Shown: in pieces, positions 1 through 12,697 of the stretch
Position numbering within the stretch: the first letter of the stretch is position 1
Layout: the number at the start of each line of letters is the position of its first letter
Source: Ascaris suum
Taxonomy: Eukaryota > Nematoda > Chromadorea > Rhabditida > Ascarididae
NCBI GenBank assembly: GCA_013433145.1
Contig: CM024171.1
Span: 7,006,065-7,070,064 of the forward strand
Length of the DNA stretch: 64,000 bases
Reading direction: 5' to 3'
Position numbers and translations under genes: made by a program
The notes under the pieces: model-generated
Told to the model about the DNA's origin: nothing
The model's database searches: none
The model's input: only the letters and a program-made list of their open reading frames with translations

Positions 1-220
1 AACACGAAAACAATGAGACATACATATATGCGACTTCTTACTATATTCCATTCTGTTTCTGTAGTAAGAGCGTTTTTTCGTTCCTTTTAGTTTAGTTATC
101 CTGTACTTCTCCAGTTTTTCATTGCAAATGAACAGTTGTTCGGTTACTTGTTTTTCTTTAGCTCTCATGTTCGAATGAACAGCCCACCATTGCATAGTAC
201 ATTGTAAAAATACTTTTTAG

Positions 221-355
221 GCACTAGATTCGGCAGTAGCATGGGAGAAGTCGATTATGAAGGCAAGTTGTCAGATTTGCCGTACGAGCGAGAACGAGAG
301 TCAACTATTGCTTTGTGATGCTTGTGATATGGGCTACCACATGTACTGCTTCCGG
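221..355 (+). CDS. exon a: first half of PHD finger 1
   Basis: Acceptor tactttttag before 221, donor GTGAGT at 356. It encodes 45 codons in phase 0, ending [14 protein letters not shown], so the intron splits the first PHD finger after its His-Cys ligand pair. No coding sequence was recognised in 1-220, which reads as intron. Confidence 0.88.
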
Positions 356-3300
356 GTGAGTTCCTTCTTCACTAGAACCTCGTGCGCGGCTCAACCATCA
401 GAGCTTTAATGCGCCACTATTTTTCAAATCTGTTCGCCAAAAGGTCGATTGATATTTAAACGTGTTATTGTATCTTCATCGTCACCTTGTCCCACTCGTG
501 AACTCTTTTTGTGTTTGCAAACATTTTTAAGCTCCATGAGAGATTTCGTAGTTTCTAATCGCTTTTTAGTTTATCGATGCTTTTTATTTTATTAGACCAG
601 CGTTTGTTGGTGTTTACTGCACAAGAAAAATGATGTTCCTCTTCCGGAATTCCTTGCTCTTTTTTGGGAGGGGTGAAATTTGAATGACTGTGGATTCCTT
701 CCAAATGACTTGATCATGCGTCAGCACAAGTATTATTTTCAGTCAGAATTATTTGTAAGTAACTGATGATTTCTATGACGCTGAGGTTCGTATTCCTCGA
801 TTGACAACAATAGCCTCTTTCCTTTATCTTCATTCTCTTCTCTTCCTGTCCCCTTCCTCTCCTAAGTTGCGCTGATCAGATCACCAGCTCGGTGGTTTGC
901 TCCATCACAAGGTGCATTGTTTCGCTTAACCGAAAATTTCTGCATAGGACATGTAATTCTGACTGCCTGCTTGTGCTCGAGTCACTGCGCATTTATAGTC
1001 AGTATTCAGCGCAATAGGATTGTTGCAGAAAGGCAAGATTTATTTCGATTACGTTACGTGTTAAGAATTCACGTTTGAGGGGATAAAACGTTTGCAGCCA
1101 AGGATTGCATCAGTACCCGAAGGCGAATGGTACTGTCCACTGTGTGTGCAACGAGCATGTCGTAAAAACGTATGTCTGCTATGCGCCCGTCACTCGCAGC
1201 CACAACCGATGGCAGTATGCTCGAAGTGCTACAACGGATATCATATCACGTGTTTCGATCGCTCACCATCTGTACCCGATCCTAAGCAGTGGACCTGTCC
1301 TGGGTGTTTGAATGTATGACTATACTTACACCTTAATTTCTTCCCCTATCTTGTCTGACGCTTTGCTGAGACCTAGGTCTAATCGGCGAATAATTTCACG
1401 ATTCTCTTAAAGCATCTTACAATTTTTTTCTGGTTTCATGAGTATCCGCAAGTTGTGAGCCATTTGTTACGCAGACTTTTGGCACAGTTGCGTGAATAGT
1501 GCAGTGTTCTATGTTGCTGGAATAATTACTGTTGACAATTGCTGCAGGAGTTGGAATTCGGCCCGTAGAAATGCTTCTTATACCATTTCTTGACCTTAAT
1601 CCAAAATCCGCTAGGAAATACATTTTCAAATTGACAAGCATGGTAAAGTGAAGGCGCAGATGATTTTATGCTCTATTTCTTTCCAGACGTTTTTTAACGC
1701 TACCTATTGCTACGAAGAAACGCAAGCGTTTTAAAAAAACAGAAGGGAAATAGAAACGAGAAGAAATTCTTTGAGAATGGACGGAACCATACTCCGCACT
1801 TTGCACATTCCCACACGAATATGACACAGTATAATGAATTTGAGATGCTACTATTTTTCATTCGCTGGACTTGAGATATAATTAGAATCGCTTCAGGCGG
1901 ACGGTTTTTCATCGGAACTTTCGAACAGTTTGATTAATGGTGATGTGGAGGCGAACGGGGTGGTAGCTGTCCACGAAAGTGCTGAAAAGGAGAATGGAGC
2001 ACTTCATAATGGATCTCTCGAAGGGAACACTACTACGTGTGCCAAAAACGATCCACCGAAGAAACTGCAAGGTGGACAGAAAAGGAAACTAGCGCCACCT
2101 GACTACGATTTCCCTCATGATATGATGATCGCTCTTTTCAAGTAAGCATTTCGCTTAGTTTCAGGGTCATCTGGTTACTGCACGTTTCGAACCAAAGGAA
2201 GGGAGATAGTCTCAAAAGTTTCATTCTCTTTCAAGTTGCTCGCATTTCATGCTTTCTGTCAGTGCATCAACATCTAGCATAGTCCACAAACATTTCATTT
2301 TCGGTTTTGCTTATTGGCTGACCATTTTCGCTACACTTTTTTGTTGAGGACCGCATTCTGACTGAACATAGCAAAGTTTTGTTTTGCGTCTATTCTTTTG
2401 TCGGATGTGATCGGTATAATATCGTCGATGCGGTGTTGCGGAATGCTAGAGTATAATGTTGATACTTGCAGCGCCATGATCGACGAAATGTGGAATCAGC
2501 CGGAAGCATTCCCATTCCATTATCCGGTTGACCTGAAGCTTGTTCCACTGTACAAGAAAATCATCAAGCGACCCATTGATCTGAGCCTCATTCGCACCAA
2601 TATACAAAATAATAAGTGAGCTTTTGCTTTGTTATTTTCTGTGGTCGGGTAAAACCTTGAAGGGGTAATAGTTTTATAGGATTCGTAAAAGAGTTTGCCA
2701 GGAACTAGGAATATCACTTCCAAGACTTTGATAGTAGAAAAACAGCATCCAGTTTTCAGAATTGTGACCATAGGTTTTTTCGAGTTCTATGAGGGAGGAG
2801 AAGGTGGGAACATTTTTCCGGGACACGGTGGGTTCACAAAGGAAGGGGCATTTTCCCGGAAAACTGAACTGGGTTCATTCGAAGTCACGTGCTGCTTGCA
2901 AGCCCCAGACGGCCATAGTCGGTTAATTTGTGATGTTTCGCGCAAAAAGTGCCAGTTTATCACATAAGATTTGTCGAAAATAGAACTGTTTTTATTCCAT
3001 TACAGTGATTATTTCATTGATGAGTGCGTTTGTGCATGTATGAAATTCGCTTTAAGGATGTTTTTTGAAGGAAAAGCGATTAAGCAAATCTTCTCGTTGA
3101 TGCATTGTTTGTCATTTCTGTCAGTTTGTTTTGTGGCTTTTATTTGCTCACTTAAAAATGTTACCTTGCCATTCGATTACTTCAACAGATGGCTGCTTTT
3201 TTTGCTTAATTAAGGAGTACAAACTGGTAGTAACGGTGAACGTTAGGTGAAAATCTGAAAGATAAAGGTATCGGAATCGGAATCGGGAACCTCATCTGTG

Positions 3301-3867
3301 ATCAGTAGTTGATTAATTAATTATGACAGCAACATGATAATATGGCTAACAACGATTATCACAGTAACCTAGCTGATCAGTTAAAAACGCTGTAAGTAAA
3401 CAGTCAAACAATGTTTGATGCAGACGAGGAGAGACGAGCGGCTCTAATTTAGATGAAAGTGAGATGTGCGACTCCATCCCAGGAGTAAAGATTTTTTGAG
3501 ATGGCGTTGAGTCGACATATTTTTCGCTTCGTTTATCAGTGTTAGCTGGACAAAACAAATCGCATCCGTTCGAGTGTTAGAGAGGTAAGTAAGGGATTAT
3601 GGTCACGGATATATGTGTTCAGTCGATTACTTCAATTATCAATATATTGTTTGCAGGTATGAAACTCAGGAGAGCTTTTTGGAAGATGTGGAGCTGATGT
3701 TTGAGAACTGCCGCACATTCAATGAGGATGAATCAGAGATTGGCAAGGCGGGTATATCGCTACATAAATTCTATTCAAAACGATGGAAACAACTCAGGTA
3801 CAACTTTTCGAAGAGGCTTAAACGCCTTAAGAACCCTAGACTCACCGCCCCAACGCCCACTGACTGA
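221..3867 (+). CDS. BAZ2/toutatis-like chromatin remodelling subunit, C-terminal part (five exons)
   Basis: Joining 221-355, 1098-1313, 1897-2141, 2472-2615 and 3657-3867 gives 316 residues with consistent phases and GT-AG introns. Residues 17-61 form a C4HC3 PHD finger, preceded by the BAZ2-like stretch [14 protein letters not shown]. Residues 71-115 form a second complete C4HC3 PHD finger. A basic linker (QKRKLAPP) follows, then a bromodomain at about 192-295 with [17 protein letters not shown] and [13 protein letters not shown]. Asn269 (TFNED) matches the acetyl-lysine-binding Asn of BAZ2 bromodomains. The family's WPF shelf reads FPF here (212-214). Known BAZ2 proteins pair with ISWI ATPases in the nucleus and read histone tails; that role is inferred for this gene. 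The DDT and TAM/MBD regions expected upstream are outside the window. A CAG|GTACAA near 3797 could act as an alternative donor, but the frame stays open to TGA. Family call strong; BAZ2A versus BAZ2B not resolvable. Confidence 0.9.
1098..1313 (+). CDS. exon b: end of PHD 1 and all of PHD 2
   Basis: Acceptor gtttgcag before 1098, donor GTATGA at 1314; 72 codons in phase 0. It begins [16 protein letters not shown], closing PHD 1, then gives a full second Cys4-His-Cys3 set: CLLC, CSKC, YHITC and WTCPGC. Introns on either side are about 742 and 583 bp. Confidence 0.9.
1897..2141 (+). CDS. exon c: linker and start of bromodomain
   Basis: Acceptor cgcttcag before 1897, donor GTAAGC at 2142; 245 nt, ending in phase 2. 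It is low-complexity and acidic/Asn-rich, then basic ([11 protein letters not shown], a possible nuclear localisation signal). It ends in DMMIALF, which runs into the first bromodomain helix of the next exon once the split Asn codon is joined. Confidence 0.82.
2472..2615 (+). CDS. exon d: bromodomain helix Z to ZA loop
   Basis: Acceptor acttgcag before 2472, donor GTGAGC at 2616; 144 nt, phase 2 to phase 2. It encodes [15 protein letters not shown] and the ZA-loop segment [18 protein letters not shown], strongly BAZ2-like. The intron after it is the longest of the gene in this window, about 1,041 bp. Confidence 0.9.
3657..3867 (+). CDS. exon e: bromodomain end and stop
   Basis: Acceptor tgtttgcag before 3657. 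The first base completes a Lys codon, then [18 protein letters not shown] and [13 protein letters not shown] follow, covering helices B and C with the ligand-binding Asn. A basic tail ([10 protein letters not shown]) leads to TGA at 3865-3867. Confidence 0.9.
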
Positions 3868-4853
3868 ATCATCTCTCCTTTTTTCCCTCTTCCATCCTTT
3901 CTCTTTGTGTTCGCTGTCGGATCGTTTTTTAGCCTCAGCATTTCTTTCGTATTATGCGCAGTGCATCTGAAATGCCTAGTAAACGTTTCTAATGGGAAAA
4001 AGAAGTATTGAGAGAATTCGAATCCGAATATTTTATTATTCTGTTGAAGCATTCTGTTTGTTCCTGTGTTACCTAGCGAATTTCTTTTCTTGGCTGCCAT
4101 TACGAGAGTAAACGAATCTCGAAAGCATTTTTAAAGGCCTGACTGTTTTTTTTCGTTTTATAGTAGCGAAAGAAGTTGAGTGCTTACGGTGCCGTATGAT
4201 TAAATGATAGTTGAGAGGTCATATAACGGACGTTGTTGTATACGTATTGCCTTTTCTCTGCGTTCTCTTTTACTGCACGTGGTATTCTTTTAATGTATCT
4301 CATTTTTGATAAGTTCATATGCTCTTTTTGTTCTGTGGAATGTTTCACGACGAAGTGAATGAGCCAAAGAATGTGGTTTTAAAGCTAGATAGGAGCAGTC
4401 TTGCTCATCGTGCCTTCTTCATCACTAATAACTTCTTTTCGCTTTACCATAAGAAGGTGTGGGACAACATTTTATGAGAGAGGGATGAGCTAAGGAAGTG
4501 GGAAAATGTGAGGAGAGACAGAGGTGGAGCTCATTGGCTCATGATCTCGGGTGTTCGGTCAGTTTTTGTGGCATATGCTTTGATGTTTCTTTGAATGAAT
4601 TGTTTAACTGTGTTGGCATTGTTGCATATATTTTCATGTAAATAGCGCAATGTGGAATTCCCGAATCACTCTCAACTCTCGTGATACGAACTCAATGTTG
4701 CACTGCGTTTTTTGTTTCTCTCTTTTCCTCTATAATATAACGCTTATCTTTCTTCCTCCTCTATGTTTACTTTAACGTTCTGCGACGCAGCTAACAACTG
4801 ATGTCTCTTTTCGGTATTGTTGTATAGAAGCTTCTTATTTTGAACAAGTGCTA

Positions 4854-4859
4854 AATAAA
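4854..4859 (+). other. candidate poly(A) signal of the BAZ2-like gene
   Basis: The first AATAAA I noticed after the stop codon, about 990 nt downstream. It implies a 3' UTR of about 1 kb (3868 to about 4880). A second AATAAA lies at 5848-5853 and could serve a longer isoform. Confidence 0.5.
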
Positions 4860-5640
4860 TGATGAAATGCACCTGACATTAAATAGCAAATCGCATTTTT
4901 GCCCATTTTTCGCTTGTGATCGACTTGATGTTTCATTCGTTATAAAGTATGCGAAAGATTTCAAGCGCGACTGTATAAAATTCCATCGCATCTGGTTTGT
5001 CTAGAAATCAAAGAATTTGGATGATTTGACGGAAGCGGTGAACTGCGCAAAGTGTTTTCCTTCAAGTCGGTGAATTAATGTTGATTGCGTTCTTGTATAA
5101 GGAAACGTTTGATAATATTTTCATTTAATTATTAACGGTTCAAATGTTGTGATGGGCTCTATGGTGGCATCCTTATCAGCAAAGTTATCGCATTTTGATC
5201 AAGGACAGCGTGGGCATATTGGATACCAAAAGCATTTGCCAATCGCTTTAAATCTTTCATTCGCCGATTCAGTTCATTTGTACTAAAGAAAGGCCCAAAT
5301 GGTTGTATTACTCCTTTTTTGCATTTTTTGGGAATAGGAAGCATCGTGGCTATCCAGAAACGTGACTGTTGTAGATGTATGACAGAGTGCAGGAAATTTA
5401 TGGGAAGCGGACGCTTTAGTGATGTTTGCTTAGCAGAAGCAACCCTGTCGCTTTCTCTTGTCAGCTTATCTTTTATATTCCGTTACACTGACAGTTCTTG
5501 AGCTCACTGGGATTTTTGAAAATCCTTTAGCTTGCGTCGTTACTGTAGGCGCGATAGCCGTTCAGTTAATGACTTCGCAGTGTCTAAAAGTAAATTTTTT
5601 TGTCGTGTGTTGTTTACTCGATTCTGATTGCATTGTCTGC

Positions 5641-5704
5641 CTGTTTGTTTGTTCGTTGGCTGGTTTGTTTGTTTGTTTGTTTGTTTGTTTGTTTGTTTGT
5701 TTTT
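5641..5704 (+). repeat. (TTTG)n microsatellite
   Basis: About ten uninterrupted TTTG units at 5663-5702, with imperfect GTTT units to the left. Confidence 0.95.
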
Positions 5705-6661
5705 GCGTGAAGCGTCAATCTCATAGCGACACTTTAAGGATTGCTTTCCGATGTGTCTAACATCATGCGCAACGTTCCGTTTGTCATGTGTAATCATTTT
5801 CATGATTTCTTTTTTTGTTTGTTTGCTCTGCTACTCCTTATCAGTGAAATAAAACCCTTGCAATAATCAGTCGTGGTTTGTTTTAATCGATGATTAGTCT
5901 AAACTTTCGCACACCGAGCAAACTGATGCTGTTGGGGTAGCAGTGCAGGTGAGGGGTTGCAGCAGCTATAAGCTCGAAATATATCTGCAATTTTACAGAC
6001 ACTGAAAGAAATGGAAGTTCTCGGGCCAAAAAGTTAGTGCTTCAAACTTTTTCATCCTGCTCACCTTCTAAGCTTGTCTATGAAGAGAGGGTGAATGTCC
6101 GTCATGTTCATCTTCTCGTCCCATATGGTGCTGTGGGAATGAGTGAACTCGACCTTTTCACCTTTTGATGAAATGGGATGGAGGAATCACTTCAGCTTCA
6201 CCTAGGGACTTGTAAAAAGGAAAGGTACCAGTAATACATGCTGTTTCATCGGCAAAATGTTGCCAATGCATTATCATTTCCTGTGATTTCCTTTTTGAAC
6301 GTTTAACTCTTGTTCCATAGAACGGAATAGGTCGTAATAAATGGCAGAGTCATCATCGAAGAAGCGAGTCGAACCCATATCTGTTTAGTTAATGCCCGAG
6401 TGAATTCGCTTCAAACAAGGGTGTCGATCAAGTGTTGAAGTGCAATCTTGGGCGAGAACAATCTATAAAAACAGCTCATCTTATGACAAAAGCTGCGCGG
6501 ATGCGAGACTCGTCAAACGTGACAGCAGATGCAAGCAGTTTAAATCTGCGAGCTATACTTTCGATACTCGCACTAGCTCATCTAGAGCCTCGTTTCTACT
6601 GATTCGATTCTTGCGACTAATTGTTTGCATTTCAGTTTGCTCATTGCGCTCCACTGTCTCA

Positions 6662-6805
<144 letters not shown>

Positions 6806-7856
6806 GGATAAGGATGAGCAAAAATGAGATAGCCGAACCTATGAAGCAAACTCTCCGCATTGAGAACTGGAACAACTTGGCAGCGAACAGGAGGTTTAGT
6901 CGTGAAAATTTTGATCCATAGTTTCTCTTTGCTGTCAATGTCCCGGCTCATTGGGCATTCCCTATTGCAGTAGTTCCAGGCTGAGCGAAGAAGTGTGCCC
7001 AAGGAGCTTGCACGACGAGTGCTTTTACTATTCCGCTCAGTAGACCGACCGGAGCGTTTTCATCGAATGTCAATGAGCAATAAAATATGCGCGGTATAAG
7101 GCTAGTATTTCCTCTCTCCGTCGTTCGAACATATCACCGAAAGAATGTCTTTTGTGTGACGGTGCTAGCGTAAAATGGAAATCTAGTGGATTGGAAATGC
7201 ATCCAAGTTTTCCGGTCCTTTAAGTGAAATGTTAAGGTGAAAGTGCCCGTAAAATTCGGAGGCCCCGAGTTTCCCGGTCTAAGTTGAAACCAGTGATGTC
7301 GTTGCGCAGTGGAATTTTGCTGCAGTACTGTATTTATGCACGAAGTTATGACGTTTACTCATGTCGCTTTTTTGAAAATCGAATGTGATGCACTTATTAG
7401 CATGCTTACGATTATAGACTTGGTGCAATGTCATGTTAAACACTGTGGCTCCGAAAGTACAGTGCACCTTCACTACCTCAGGTTTTTCCGACGTGCGCGA
7501 ACAGGACACTGAGGGTTAATTCAGTAGTCTGGAAGTCCTCAGCGGAGGAGATCTCTGCACATTCCTGTATTTCCAGCTTTCAAGAAAACGTAATGTGCCT
7601 AACGCGAAAATAGCGCTGCATGACTCCAAAGAGCATTGCTGAACATCACAAATTCACGCTAAATTTGCATAATGACGTCCCATGACGGGCAGTGTTTTCC
7701 TGAACTCTGGTATGAGCTTGACCTTCAGGCCTTCTGCAAGTGCGAACTGCAGTGTACGAGGTTCATCATCCACATCAACCCATATTATTTTGTTCATCTC
7801 TCCGAAATCATTTATTTAGTCCTCATCGGATTACAACGCATCATCATCTCAACTTA

Positions 7857-8280
7857 TTAGATTTGTCGTCATCTTTATCATCTGAATTGATTGAAGCTAT
7901 TTTCTCTTCGCAGCCTGTGTTATCTTTTTGAAGATGCAGTATCTCGTTTTCTACAGCAACAGCCATCGATGAATTCATTAATGCCTAGCTGTTTAAGGTT
8001 CTCGGAGAACACTGTTTAACTGTCCGCACCTCATGATGCTTGAATATTCTTTAAAAGTCAGGAATGCATTTTTGAGAGATCCACCTTCAAAGTAATAGAC
8101 TGTTGCCACAATAATGGAATCGCTGATACACCTTCCGCTCCAAAGGTCAACAGTGCCGATGCTCAAATGACGTTCTCTTTTTTCCGGCTTTTGCAGAATT
8201 GCATTCATAAAGCACATTGCCGCGATATTTTGCGTTACGGTGTACGTGTAGGTGCCTCTGTGTCTGGAGAATAATTTCAA
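7857..8280 (-). pseudogene. possible decayed hAT-like transposase fragment
   Basis: Read right to left, a 95-codon open frame (8280-7993) contains VDLWSGR followed by SIIVATVYYF and SLKNAFLTFKEY. This is the order and spacing of the hAT transposase segment built around a D-x-W core, a T-x-H/Y-Y strand and a K-E/x-F element. After a frameshift, NLKQLGINEFIDG follows, resembling the leader to the next catalytic Asp of hAT enzymes. An acidic Asp/Lys-rich frame then runs to 7857. No terminal inverted repeats or target duplication were found, and the resemblance is by eye only. If real, it is a dead fragment. Confidence 0.2.
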
Positions 8281-11184
<2,904 letters not shown>

Positions 11185-11382
11185 GACGCTGCGAGACTGT
11201 TATGAGGAGGCGCTAAGCGAAGGTCTCGCGTGGTCACTATGGTGTTGACCTACGTGGACGAGGGCTCCGCATATGCAGCTAAAGTGCATAGGGAGAACGG
11301 TGACCACTGCTCTGCATCTTTCAGCCAGCCCCACTATGCGGTTTCATCAGCGTTCTACTACCTCAGTTATTCCTTTTTTTTA
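11185..11382 (+). ncRNA. candidate structured non-coding RNA
   Basis: Two strong stems sit side by side in a patch that is more GC-rich than its surroundings. Stem 1 pairs GCGAGAC (11191-11197) with GTCTCGC (11223-11229). Stem 2 pairs GTGGTCAC (11230-11237) with GTGACCAC (11300-11307), extendable by GC/GC with one bulge. It encloses a nested hairpin: CTCC (11265-11268) with GGAG (11292-11295) and TATGCA (11272-11277) with TGCATA (11285-11290), around a 7-nt loop. A T9 run at 11374-11382 could terminate Pol III. I do not recognise it as SRP, RNase P/MRP, 7SK, Y or vault RNA, and no convincing A or B box was seen. It could be chance folding or a decayed element. Confidence 0.28.
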
Positions 11383-12634
11383 ACACGTGGCGAGGCTTTT
11401 TAGGATGTTTTAGTGAAGTTGTGTGTGAACTGGAATGGGCCCACACATAAAGCGAGAAGAATGACAGAATTTTCTACTCAAAAAGTTGGGGTGTGAATAA
11501 AGCATCTGAGTTTATTGTAGGTTGTTTTCCGCTTTTCTTTTTAAAAAATTTTTTGGAGTCTTTTCTCCAAATTTTCGTATACGAGCCGATTTAAAAATCG
11601 TTTTTAAGTTAGCACTTTTTATGAGTTTTTTCGCAACCATCTAACCAAGATAATGTAGTTCATTGAAGCGTAGGCGGTGTTTGTCGAAATGAGTGCGCTT
11701 TTATGAATTATAGACTATTAATTATACTTGTTTTCACGCAGTAGGAACAATTGCCATCGTGGATCTGATGCATTTTACTCTTAGCTGTCCCAGGAATTGT
11801 ACTACCGATTTTCGCTATAAATCTCTCGCTCACATGCCTACTATGTCGTGCGCTTTTCTAGTCCAGAAGTATTGATTTCGTTTCGTTTCATGTTATATTT
11901 TATTGTTTTGTTTCTCCATTTCGCGCATCCTCTCTGTTAGGGGGGAAGAATAATTTTAAACTGTGGACAGGTATTTTTGGGCGTCATGAAAGATTCTTAC
12001 TTGGTTCTAAATGCGTTAAGTGGGATTTTGTGTTTATGCCAATTTTGCAACACAAAACAAACCAATTCTCAACGCCCCTTCTGGTCTTCGATTAACATCT
12101 GTTGAGCTCATAAAATTTTGTTCCGAAGGAAGCAGATGTACCGAAAGGGGGACGGAAGAAGGAGACGTTTAAGGAAGTTTCATGCTTCATGCCGCATTCA
12201 GGACTATGAATTGCACGCATACGTTATTTAGTTAATAGTTGTTTACCGAGGGCAGTATTCCCACGCTGTGTAGTCCATCGTTTAAAGCGCGCGTTTCATT
12301 AGTACGCGAGAAGTATAGTCGGCTCACGTTGAGAGCAGCAGGAGCTATTGCGACATGATTATGATGTATGACAACGTTGCTTCGAGGTCTTGAACTCACC
12401 CGACCTCACATATCCCTTGGAGGCCCTCGAGTCTAAAGCTGCTATCGGAGTGAGACTGCTATGCAATCTGAGGTAATGAAACGTTCTTCCCCTGTTATTT
12501 AAGACTCCATATTTTCTGCACGTTGATTTGCACTGCAGTGACTCTTTTGCTTGATATTTTTCATTCTACTTAGTGTTATGCGATTGAAACTGTATGATGA
12601 TCTTGAGTTCCAAGCATTGTAACCTGCTGAAGGA

Positions 12635-12697
12635 CAGTGTTAGAACATGGCACTTAATTACCCATGAGTCTCGTTTTATGACACTGTTCTAACGCTG
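12635..12697. repeat. 13-bp inverted repeat (hairpin)
   Basis: CAGTGTTAGAACA (12635-12647) pairs with TGTTCTAACGCTG (12685-12697), with one G-U in the RNA sense. The 37-nt loop can form a further TGG/CCA. The stem is shorter than a typical miRNA precursor; function unknown. Confidence 0.6.

Noticed and set aside
3771..4100. 109-codon minus-strand frame
   Set aside because: Overlaps the last bromodomain exon and 3' UTR of the BAZ2-like gene in antisense; no family resemblance.
5159..5344. Protein-like 61-codon minus-strand frame with an acceptor-like CTACAACAG upstream
   Set aside because: It could be the terminal exon of a convergent gene, but no partner exon, family or clear poly(A) signal was found.
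6366..6440. B-box-like GGTTCGACTCG on the minus strand
   Set aside because: The flanking bases do not form a T stem and no A box or cloverleaf is present.
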